Shown one piece after another: positions 17,624 to 24,607 of a DNA stretch of 64,000 nt. Positions within the stretch are counted from its first letter, which is position 1. Each line of letters opens with the position of its first letter. The notes under the pieces were generated by a model. The model saw only the letters and a list, made by a program, of their open reading frames with translations. It ran no database searches and was not told where the DNA came from. The stretch spans positions 1,674,001 through 1,738,000 of the forward strand of contig NZ_CP146614.1 in the NCBI RefSeq assembly GCF_037094685.1, written 5' to 3'. The position numbers and the translations under genes are program-made. This stretch comes from Massilia sp. METH4 (GTDB taxonomy: Bacteria > Pseudomonadota > Gammaproteobacteria > Burkholderiales > Burkholderiaceae_D).

Positions 17624-18106
17624 TCACCCATATTTATAAGTCACTTCGAACAGCGCTATCTGTTCCGCTATTGAATCAAGTTCATCTTGCGGCCGGGCAC
17701 CTACGGCCTTTCTCAATAATGACACGGCTTTCAGAATTTTATCTCGACCTTCAAAAACACTGGAATCTTCCATGACGGATTCCAGCATCGTTCCCAGGAC
17801 GTAGACGCTCTCCGTGCTGGCATGCATTTCGATATATTCTATTGCCACTTCCAGGGCGGCACTGTACAGGACGTCAAAAGCGTGCGCACGATAGTATATG
17901 TCGCCAATCCGCGCCGTCAGGACTTCCAATGCTACTTTTCCGGCAAGCGGACGGTTCTTTCTCTCCAATAGCAACAATGCTTCAGCTGCCTCCTCGAAAT
18001 CTTCGGGAGACAAGCAAATTGCAGCAAGTGCGTCTGCGTCGATCTCTTGTTCGATGAACATGAACAGTTCCGGTTTTACAGCAACAGGCAAAGTTGCAAA
18101 CAGCAT
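17624..18106 (-). CDS. Unknown acidic helical island protein, 160 aa
   Basis: All-helical, acidic, repeat-like (LSPEDFEEAAEALLLLERKNR, AHAFDVLYSAALEVAIEYIEMHASTE), with the feel of an alpha-solenoid. ATG 18106 has AGGA at good spacing; ATG 18133 or a TTG at 18169 would lengthen it. HEAT-like immunity proteins are common beside polymorphic toxins, but I do not recognise the family. Confidence 0.5.
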   Translation of the reverse strand: MLFATLPVAVKPELFMFIEQEIDADALAAICLSPEDFEEAAEALLLLERKNRPLAGKVALEVLTARIGDIYYRAHAFDVLYSAALEVAIEYIEMHASTESVYVLGTMLESVMEDSSVFEGRDKILKAVSLLRKAVGARPQDELDSIAEQIALFEVTYKYG

Positions 18107-18181
18107 TGGAAATTGTCCTGGCGGCGCCGGCATACTTCGACATGCGACGATGTCATTTGCCAGGATCAAAGAAGCGATTCC

Positions 18182-18505
18182 CTAGGATTTCTCCGCGCGC
18201 GGATCAGCGCGGAGCGCCATCATCAACTCATCCCAGCAATGCCTGCGGCACGACAGTGGCTGCTCCCTGAGGTCGGTTTCGCGGGCAATCGACGCTGCGC
18301 GGACGAACACGTTGAATCCATGGCCGTTTTGCTCTCCCAGCGAAATGAAGGAAAAACCTCCGTTATCCACCGGACTATGAATTTCCTCCATTATGGCAGC
18401 TTCGCTACCACAAAAGTCGGCCCTGATTTTTTCTATGATGTAGTCGAAATTTATTGTACTCAGCGACACACCATTCTTCTTCGCTATCAGAATCGCGCCC
18501 GCCAT
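18182..18505 (-). CDS. Unknown small island protein, 107 aa
   Basis: From ATG 18505 (AGGA upstream): MAGAILIAKKNGVSLSTINFDYIIEK. Mixed alpha/beta with a glycine-rich beta turn (NGGFSFISLGEQNGHGFNVFV) and a basic, cysteine-containing C-terminus. No family recognised. A longer frame to 18562 lacks a ribosome site. Confidence 0.45.
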   Translation of the reverse strand: MAGAILIAKKNGVSLSTINFDYIIEKIRADFCGSEAAIMEEIHSPVDNGGFSFISLGEQNGHGFNVFVRAASIARETDLREQPLSCRRHCWDELMMALRADPRAEKS

Positions 18506-18569
18506 CTTCCTGTCCCTATATGATGAGTTTTGACTGGAAGGATGTTGCTCCCGTGTAGCCACACCACAA

Positions 18570-18892
18570 TTACCCGAGCTTCACGAGCTTGACACCTAAC
18601 TGTTTCAATCTGGCGATAACCGCATCAGCGAATTCAGGGTCTTAATCGGCAAGTCGAACTCCCGTCCATCATGATCCTTATAGCGCAGCACTTCAGAGAA
18701 TGGAGTCTGCTCGATGTAATAGCTATCCAAGCCTACGCCGTGTCCATGGATGAAGTCCTCAACGTCCTTTGCCAGTTCACGATTGTTCATATGAATCAAA
18801 GCGTTGAAGTACTGCGCGATTCTTTGCGTGCGGAAACAAGGATATCCGGGACAACGGGAAAACCAATACCGGACAGCTGTTTCATCAGCCAT
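18570..18892 (-). pseudogene. Immunity-like gene broken by a single-base frameshift
   Basis: The first frame runs from 18892 (MADETAVRYWFSRCPG...) through GREFDLPIK and then meets a stop at 18605 in a poor tail. One base further on, the next frame continues as DPEFADAVIARLKQLGVKLVKLG to a stop at 18570, which reads as a natural protein end. Restoring one base at the AAG-AC junction near 18640 joins the two into about 107 residues. It is either a genuine inactivating deletion or a sequencing error. Family unknown. Confidence 0.55.
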
Positions 18893-18940
18893 TTCGCCGT
18901 GGGCACGGATTGGCCCTAAACGCCCTGCCGCCTTGCTGGG

Positions 18941-19219
18941 TTAATCTATAGCCAAGATCCACCTACCACTCTGCGCTTCCTCGACCGTAAGTTGAACTTT
19001 CTCGAACGTTTCAAAAGCGTGGACCGACTTATGACGCGTTTGGTTCAGTATTTTTCTTTCACAACTGAAGCTAATTGACTGCCGTAAATCGCCATCCTTT
19101 TCAATCCTGCCGATGCGCCCACCAATGGTGGATAAACCAAGCGCTTCTCCCTCACATGCGAGTACGGTGGCATTTTCAGGCAGCTTGAACAAATTTTTTA
19201 TTTTGAATTTTACTGGCAT
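18941..19219 (-). CDS. Unknown small island protein, 92 aa
   Basis: From ATG 19219: MPVKFKIKNLFKLPENATVLACEG, all-beta in appearance, ending VQLTVEEAQSGRWILAID. No family recognised. Intact frame; low-GC codon choice like its neighbours. Small beta-barrel immunity proteins have this size, but no partner toxin is visible. Confidence 0.45.
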   Translation of the reverse strand: MPVKFKIKNLFKLPENATVLACEGEALGLSTIGGRIGRIEKDGDLRQSISFSCERKILNQTRHKSVHAFETFEKVQLTVEEAQSGRWILAID

Positions 19220-19320
19220 TTCTTGCAAAAGGATGCTTTGTTCAGCGCCATCTGAGCATCGGGAAAATCGGACTAATCACTTGTGATAAACGAAAGCGCC
19301 CCGGCCCCTGCGCCGGCTAC

Positions 19321-19491
19321 TTAGCCTTTTAGCGCAGCCAAGTTCTCCCGATATATCTCATGACCAATTTCTCGTGCTTGATGCAAAGGAAGATCAAAAA
19401 CGCCGGCTATCAACATCATGCATTCAGATTCTCTGTATCCATCCAGAGCTTTTTTGTAGACGTCTCGTGGTGTCGCACCGCCATCTTTCAT
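19321..19491 (-). CDS. Small 56-aa island ORF
   Basis: Reads MKDGGATPRDVYKKALDGYRE... and ends HEIYRENLAALKG. It has an amphipathic helix followed by an LPLHQAREIGHEIY segment, the sort of pattern seen in short helical immunity or DUF proteins. An in-frame stop lies five codons upstream, so it cannot be longer; it may be intact or a C-terminal remnant. Weak ribosome site. Confidence 0.35.
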   Translation of the reverse strand: MKDGGATPRDVYKKALDGYRESECMMLIAGVFDLPLHQAREIGHEIYRENLAALKG

Positions 19492-19770
19492 GGCAACGTA
19501 AGGTTAGCATCCCGTAAATTCTCACTTTTCATTTACAAAGTCTTCGACTTACGCAACACTCCAGCATATTATCGAAGCCAAACATAGTTTCACGATGCTC
19601 GGCCGGCTGAGTTCGCGAGCCAAGCGTGCCATTAAGATTTCTTTGAGTGTGCAACATGCCTAGGCATCCAATGGCAGCGCACAGCTTCTTGATTTCGCAA
19701 TTCTCCGGGCCGAGACAGTCCTGCTAATGGCTTCGATGGCGGCCGTGCTGCCTGCCCTGACTACTCCCTG
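19492..19770 (-). other. Low-coding stretch with possible toxin-tail residue
   Basis: No convincing gene. On the minus strand an open stretch from about 19730 to 19530 reads QDCLGPENCEIKKLC... and ends at a TGA shortly before the 56-aa ORF. It could be the residue of a degraded toxin C-terminus, but codon evidence is too thin to call it a gene. Confidence 0.25.
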
Positions 19771-20152
19771 CTATTTATTGGAAACCGTAGTTTCCATACC
19801 CAGCTGCCGCAATGTGGGAGCAAAGTCACGCATCTCAGATTCCGTAAAACGGCCAAGTTCGATATCCGATTTTCTAAAGCTTTGTGCAATAGCGCTGAAA
19901 CCGGCACATTTCTTAACGCAGGAAAAATGATGCTTGAATTTACGAAACTTGTTGCACTGATGGCTTGATAACCCAGCGCCCGTAAAACCGAAACACCGGT
20001 TCAAGATTTTCCGGTAATCGTGGCTGGTTAGATGGATCGAACACATGGAAAGTTTCCTTCTGTCCACAAGATTCGCAACGCCATGTCTCTCGCGGACCGG
20101 TTTTATCCATAACAAGCCAGCGCTCAGAACCACAATTTGTACATTCTGCCAT
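19771..20152 (-). pseudogene. Zinc-ribbon island gene interrupted by a frameshift
   Basis: ATG 20152 begins MAECTNCGSERWLVMD, then TWRCESCGQKE: a four-cysteine zinc ribbon in the first 35 residues. The frame proceeds through FRFYGRWVIKPS and stops at TAA 19940. The next frame continues without a break as KFKHHFSCVKKCAGFSAIAQSF and ends ...LGMETTVSNK at 19771. One missing base near 19945 explains both; repaired, the protein would be about 127 residues. Role unknown, probably DNA- or protein-binding. Confidence 0.6.
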
Positions 20153-20197
20153 TCTCAGCCAGTTGAACTCAAGGAATTCTTCCCAAAGAGCGCTCGA

Positions 20198-20323
20198 TTA
20201 TTCGCCCCTTAGCCTACTGCAAGTATTGCAATGCCATGTCAAATCTTCATGCCTCGGCAAGCCCAGATCTACCCGCCTTGAACTATCCCGCCCTGCGTAT
20301 TGACCAGGCTTACCACACTTCAT
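20198..20323 (-). pseudogene. Zinc-ribbon remnant abutting the MITE
   Basis: A 41-codon frame, MKCGKPGQYAGRDSS...HEDLTWHCNTCSRLRGE, contains a CxG knuckle and a WHCNTC knuckle as in small zinc ribbons. The frame stays open upstream through VV straight into the end of the MITE at 20331, so an original N-terminus, with the missing cysteine of the first knuckle, may have been cut off by the insertion. It may still be expressed as a micro-protein; unproven. Confidence 0.4.
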
Positions 20324-20330
20324 CACTACC

Positions 20331-20497
20331 CTAGGGAAGCACTGATTTATTCAGGGCGGCGATCTTAGCCCTGAAAAACGCGCACAACTGCGCCGCAAAT
20401 GCCGCCCATATCTTGGTATGACGCGGCATTTGCGTCTTTTTGGACACGTTTTTCAGGACTAATCTCATCCACCAGCAATAAATCAGCGCTTCCCTAG
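20331..20497. mobile_element. MITE-like element with 20-bp terminal inverted repeats
   Basis: About 167 bp bounded by TAGGGAAGCACTGATTTATT and the inverse of TAGGGAAGCGCTGATTTATT (19 of 20 identical), with no coding capacity. Inside are nested inverted repeats: CCTGAAAAACG/CGTTTTTCAGG, then CGCAAATGCCGC/GCGGCATTTGCG, then CATA/TATG. The whole unit can fold into one long hairpin. The ends may overlap a CTA/TAG target duplication. No transposase lies in the window. It sits 20 bp past the stop of the 146-aa gene and next to a truncated zinc-ribbon ORF. Confidence 0.8.
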
Positions 20498-20516
20498 TCC
20501 CGCTCAGCTCTCCAGA

Positions 20517-20957
20517 TCAGGCTTCGATTTGATGGCCAACGATCGTAAAGTCTAACCTGAGTTGAAACTTGTCAGGCACGTCAAGATTGATTGCTTGATA
20601 GCTGTGCTCAACCTCTAATCGCCACACGGCACCGTTACCCGAGCGAACACGCACAGACACTGGGAATGCTGCGCGGAATTGAGTTACTACGCCAGTTTTT
20701 GCTTGTTGATCCGTCTTCACTTTCGTATCAAAGGTCGGCTTTTCTTTACAGTTCACCGACAGGAGCTGAGAATTCGCGTCCTGCGCGTACAGCTCGGTTT
20801 CGATATCGTTGACCACAAACTGGCGGAAGTCTTTGCCTTTTCTGAGCCATGCAAGCATGTGCACGCTGTCATCCGCAGCCTCGAACCCCAATACTTCAAT
20901 CCGTTCCGGCACGTGCTGGGAGTCAACGAACATTCTGTTGTCCTCTAAATTTTCCAT
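20517..20957 (-). CDS. Unknown beta-rich protein, third gene of the effector operon
   Basis: 146 residues from ATG 20957 (MENLEDNRMFVDSQHVPERIEV). Long alternating strands (FRAAFPVSVRVRSGNGAVWRLEVEHSYQ, FQLRLDFTIVGHQIEA) suggest a beta-sandwich; no signal peptide. It follows the putative immunity gene by 18 bp on the same strand, so it is probably part of that operon. It might be an effector chaperone, adaptor or second immunity protein. No family recognised. Confidence 0.55.
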   Translation of the reverse strand: MENLEDNRMFVDSQHVPERIEVLGFEAADDSVHMLAWLRKGKDFRQFVVNDIETELYAQDANSQLLSVNCKEKPTFDTKVKTDQQAKTGVVTQFRAAFPVSVRVRSGNGAVWRLEVEHSYQAINLDVPDKFQLRLDFTIVGHQIEA

Positions 20958-20975
20958 CAAATCACTGTTCGTTTT

Positions 20976-21317
20976 TTAAATTACCCGAGGTACGCCCGGG
21001 ACCCTATCGCCATGACATTCTCCTCGAAGAATGAGGTCAAAAGTCAACTCAAGCTGCTCCGCCAGCTTGACCAGCGCGGCCGAGTGCTCTTTCATGTACG
21101 GCGCCTCCGCCCGCAGTATCTTTGCTGCGGTGTGCAATTCGTTCAGCAACGACTTCGATATTAATTTCCGGTCTTTAAGAAGACGAGCCAACAGCTTCGC
21201 CTTATTATCGACCTCCTGAAATGCCTGAGAATCGACGGTTTTCGTCGTCTGGACCGACAGGAGAAGGTTACCGATCTTCTCCTGAAAATTCTCTTGAACC
21301 AACTCTAAATCATTCAT
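20976..21317 (-). CDS. Putative cognate immunity protein of the ART-like effector
   Basis: 113 residues, almost entirely helical (NDLELVQENFQEKIGNLLLS..., KAKLLARLLKDRKLISKSLLNELHTAAKILRAE), charged and soluble. Its ATG overlaps the TGA of the effector gene (ATGA), the tight coupling usual for effector-immunity pairs. The assignment rests on this position and size alone; no family is recognised. It would protect the producer by binding the toxin domain in the cytoplasm. Confidence 0.5.
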   Translation of the reverse strand: MNDLELVQENFQEKIGNLLLSVQTTKTVDSQAFQEVDNKAKLLARLLKDRKLISKSLLNELHTAAKILRAEAPYMKEHSAALVKLAEQLELTFDLILRGECHGDRVPGVPRVI

Positions 21318-22642
21318 TTTGTTTCCGGGATCCTAATAATTGCGTTCTGTGGAATTTCCTGGTAGATGGTTACTTCTTGTGCCCAAATTGACCGATGGTA
21401 AGGAAGACCTGCAACTCCATTCACCCTTGGAGCAGTCTGCCACACCTCAGTGTGGAATGATTCAACCTTGCTGAGATCGATCCCGACAATGCCATTTCCA
21501 CCCTCATACTCTTTGGCAACATCAAGCAATCGCGTAGTGGAAATCCAAGGGCTATTGGACGCAGCGCCACCTGCGCCCGGGCCCGCGTTCGCAACATGTT
21601 CAGCCGCTGTCCACGTGCCATCTGGTGCTTTTGCCGCAATTCCCGTACCAGCTTCAATCGAAGCTTTGTCTGCAGGCGTAAGCGCACGGTACACTATATT
21701 TGACTCCGAGCTATTTGTCCCAACAGCACCCGTTGCAATACCGCTCTTCACCGCAGTCTCAGTGCGCCCACCACTCGGCAACGAATCCCCCGCTGCCATG
21801 ACAACCGAATTATTCGGCCTGCTCTGCAACTGCGGCTGAGCGATCAACCTCCGCTCATTTTCAACTACCCAGTCTGCAAACTTCGGCCCCAGCCTCCGGC
21901 TCTCCCGGATCTGCTGCATCAGTAACGCCTTGTTACCCCGCCCACGCGTGAGATAAGCCACCAGTGCGGTGAGGATCGCCGTCACCAGGATGACATGTCC
22001 CTGTGCCATATGCCATGCGCCGATGGAAGCATTGCCGGAAGGCTGAGCCGAACTGTTCCAGGTATCGCGCCGATGGTCCGGCGCCGGGCCCCACGCTTCC
22101 CGGAAGCCGCGCTCGTAATGCTGCATCGCGGCCGGGAACATATTGCCGAGCCCCTCGGCGAGCTCTTTCAGCCCCAGCAGCGCCAGCACCCACATGCCGA
22201 TCTGGGAACCCGCCGCGGTACCGACCACCGCCCCAGGCACGGCGCCCACGCCCAAAGCGAGGCTGCCGATGGCACCGCCCACTACTGCCCCGGCCACCAC
22301 CGAGCCGCCATAGTACAGCGCGATTTCCTTGCACGCGGCGATCAAGATATCCCAGACCGCGGAGAGACCGACGCCTGACAGCTGTTGCATTACCAGCCGC
22401 TTTGCCATGGGCCCGGATTGGTCGAGTGCCTCGCGCACCCGGTCGACCCGGGCGCCCGCAGCGGCCAGCTGGCTGCCGTAACCGGCGAATGCCTGGGCGC
22501 CGGGACGGCCCATGGTGTCGTAGATGCGGCCCACGGCGGCGCCGGCGCCCGTACTCAGCCATCGTTCGGCCCGCTCCAACTCCCGCCAGAAGTGCACTTG
22601 CTCTTTACTGTTCTGTAACAAGCCAAGCTCCTCGATCGACAC
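21314..22642 (-). CDS. Glycine-zipper effector with ADP-ribosyltransferase-like C-terminus
   Basis: 442 residues from a GTG at 22642. Residues 1-110 are helical (RIYDTMGRPGAQAFAGYGSQ). Residues 111-160 form a glycine-zipper membrane region (GSVVAGAVVGGAIGSLALG). A further hydrophobic segment lies at 216-232, followed by LTRGRG. This N-terminal half matches my memory of the DUF6861 domain of type VI secretion effectors. A linker (265-315) leads to a C-terminal domain with R319 (IVYRALT), S368-T369-T370 (SPWISTT) and E423 (AQEVTIYQEIP), the order and spacing of an R-S-E ADP-ribosyltransferase. It is followed by an overlapping small gene that would be its immunity partner. Both the delivery route and the enzymatic activity are inferred. 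Confidence 0.55.
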   Translation of the reverse strand: MSIEELGLLQNSKEQVHFWRELERAERWLSTGAGAAVGRIYDTMGRPGAQAFAGYGSQLAAAGARVDRVREALDQSGPMAKRLVMQQLSGVGLSAVWDILIAACKEIALYYGGSVVAGAVVGGAIGSLALGVGAVPGAVVGTAAGSQIGMWVLALLGLKELAEGLGNMFPAAMQHYERGFREAWGPAPDHRRDTWNSSAQPSGNASIGAWHMAQGHVILVTAILTALVAYLTRGRGNKALLMQQIRESRRLGPKFADWVVENERRLIAQPQLQSRPNNSVVMAAGDSLPSGGRTETAVKSGIATGAVGTNSSESNIVYRALTPADKASIEAGTGIAAKAPDGTWTAAEHVANAGPGAGGAASNSPWISTTRLLDVAKEYEGGNGIVGIDLSKVESFHTEVWQTAPRVNGVAGLPYHRSIWAQEVTIYQEIPQNAIIRIPETK

Positions 22643-22838
22643 GCCTGGCCGACGATGAAAGCGTTCTGCGTTCCATCAATGTCGAGCCATGATATTTATC
22701 AGAAAAACAATAATATCACGCTCAACAGCCCAGAACGACTGGCGGCATGCACGCAGTGCAATGCAGCTGTCCACAGAAAGCATCCGGAAGTAGGCCCTGT
22801 TTCCGCACAACGTCGGAAGCCACACCTATCCCGGTTTT

Positions 22839-22852
22839 TTGACTTGGATCAA
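22839..22852 (+). promoter_or_regulatory. FNR box upstream of aer-hemN operon
   Basis: TTGAC-TTGG-ATCAA matches the FNR/Anr consensus TTGAT-N4-ATCAA in 9 of 10 positions. It lies 95 bp before the aerotaxis-receptor ATG. Placed at -41.5 it would set transcription start near 22888, with a TACCTAAACT -10-like stretch between. The rest of the 22643-22946 gap (304 bp) shows no gene. Confidence 0.75.
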
Positions 22853-22946
22853 GGTTTTTGAGGGTTGCTCTACCTAAACTGGGAACCGTGGTGCATTGCC
22901 ACATAGAAATAACTACAACGAATCCCAGGCCCAGGAGTAACCCCAG

Positions 22947-24596
22947 ATGCGCAAGAACTTGCCCGTCACGAACCGCGAAGTAGAGCTCGACGACGAGCAT
23001 GCGATCGTCTCTAAAACCGACCTCGACGGCAACATAGTCTATGTCAACCCATATTTCATCGAAGTCAGCGGTTTCACGGAAGAAGAACTGATCGGCGCGC
23101 CGCAGAATATCGTGCGGCACCCGGACATGCCGGCCGAGGCCTTCGCGGACCTGTGGGCGTCGATCCGCGCCGGCATGCCGTGGACGGGCATCGTCAAGAA
23201 CCGCTGCAAGAACGGCGACCATTACTGGGTGAAGGCGAATATCACGCCGGTGCGCGAGCAAGGCCGCACGATCGGCTATATGTCGGTGCGCACCCGGCCG
23301 TCGCGCGAGCAGGTCGCCGAAGCGGCCGCTGCCTATGCCGCGCTGCGCGATGGCAGCCGCGAACTGTCGATCCGCCACGGACAGGTGATCCGCCGCGGCC
23401 TGCCGCACCTGCTGGCGCGCCTGTCGCACGTGTCGCTCGGCATGCGCATCTGGCTCTCGACCAGCGTGGTCAACGTACTGCTGCTCGGGGTTTGCCTGGC
23501 GAGCCTGTTCGCCGACGAAAACAGTGCCATCGCCCGCAACGGCATCTTCGCCGCCACCTTCGTCGGCCTGCTGATCAATGTGTTCCTGTGGTACACGCTG
23601 CGCGCCGGCATGCTGCAACCGCTGGCCCGTGCGCTGGACGGCGCCCGCGCCATCGCGGCCGGAGATTTGTCCGGCTCGTTCGACACGCACAGCACCGACG
23701 AAGTGGGCCAGCTGCTGCGCGCCCTGCAGCAAATGAACAGCAACCTGATCGCCACGATCGGCGACGTGCGCGTCAACGTCGAAACGATGGCCGTCGCCAC
23801 GCGCCAGATCGCCGCCGGCAACCAGGACCTGTCGGGCCGCACGGAAGCGCAGGCCGCCAGCCTGGAGGAAACGGCATCGTCCGTCGACGAATTCTCGTCC
23901 ACCGTGAAAGCCAATGCCGACAATTCGCACCAGGCCAGCGAGCTGGCCGTGGCGGCGTCGCAGGTGGCCGAGGAGGGCGGCCAGATCGTCGCCGAGGTGA
24001 TCGCCACGATGGACGAGATCAACGCATCGTCGAAACGCATCGTCGACATCATCGGCCTTATCGAAGGTATCGCCTTCCAGACCAACATCCTGGCCCTGAA
24101 TGCCGCCGTCGAAGCAGCCCGCGCGGGCGAACAGGGTCGCGGATTCGCCGTGGTGGCAAGCGAAGTGCGCAACCTGGCGCAGCGCTCGTCCGCCGCCGCG
24201 AAGGACATCAAGGGCCTGATCGACGCCTCCGTGGGCAAGGTCGGCACCGGCATGGAACGTGCGCACCGCGCCGGCGCCACGATGGAGCACGTGGTGTCCT
24301 CGGTGCGGCAGGTGACGACGATCATGCAGGAAATCTCGACCGCCTCGCACGAGCAGAGCCTCGGCGTGGACCAGGTCAACAAGGCGATCGCCCACATGGA
24401 CGAAGTGACGCAACAGAACGCCGCCCTCGTCGAGGAAGCGGCGGCGGCCGCCAGCAGCCTCGCCGACGAGGCGCGCGGCCTGACGAACGCCGTGAGCCTG
24501 TTCAAGATCGGCAAACGCAATCAACCCCGCAAGGAGCGGCCTGGCCGCGCTCCCTCGCATGACGGGAAACACCCCGTGCAACGACTGGCCGCCTGA
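22947..24596 (+). CDS. PAS-containing methyl-accepting chemotaxis protein (aerotaxis receptor type)
   Basis: 549 residues. An N-terminal PAS domain (about 15-115) contains IVYVNPYFIEVSGFTEEELIG, HPDMPAEAFADLW and YWVKANITPVRE, as in Aer, where it binds FAD and senses redox or oxygen. Two membrane segments follow (about 175-215), then a HAMP-like stretch (LARALDGARAIAAGDLSGSF). The signalling domain has the canonical tip GIAFQTNILALNAAVEAARAGEQGRGFAVVASEVRNLAQRS. There is no CheR-binding C-terminal pentapeptide. It heads an operon with hemN, 11 bp downstream, behind an FNR box, so oxygen taxis is tied to microaerobic induction. Confidence 0.9.
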   Translation: MRKNLPVTNREVELDDEHAIVSKTDLDGNIVYVNPYFIEVSGFTEEELIGAPQNIVRHPDMPAEAFADLWASIRAGMPWTGIVKNRCKNGDHYWVKANITPVREQGRTIGYMSVRTRPSREQVAEAAAAYAALRDGSRELSIRHGQVIRRGLPHLLARLSHVSLGMRIWLSTSVVNVLLLGVCLASLFADENSAIARNGIFAATFVGLLINVFLWYTLRAGMLQPLARALDGARAIAAGDLSGSFDTHSTDEVGQLLRALQQMNSNLIATIGDVRVNVETMAVATRQIAAGNQDLSGRTEAQAASLEETASSVDEFSSTVKANADNSHQASELAVAASQVAEEGGQIVAEVIATMDEINASSKRIVDIIGLIEGIAFQTNILALNAAVEAARAGEQGRGFAVVASEVRNLAQRSSAAAKDIKGLIDASVGKVGTGMERAHRAGATMEHVVSSVRQVTTIMQEISTASHEQSLGVDQVNKAIAHMDEVTQQNAALVEEAAAAASSLADEARGLTNAVSLFKIGKRNQPRKERPGRAPSHDGKHPVQRLAA

Positions 24597-24607
24597 CTGG
24601 AACCATC

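Noticed and set aside
19360..19587. 75-codon plus-strand frame in the island
   Set aside because: Opposite the better-supported 56-aa minus-strand ORF and with no ribosome site.
22655..22861. 68-codon plus-strand frame before aer
   Set aside because: It ends just past the FNR box it runs through and has no conserved features; it is regulatory DNA.
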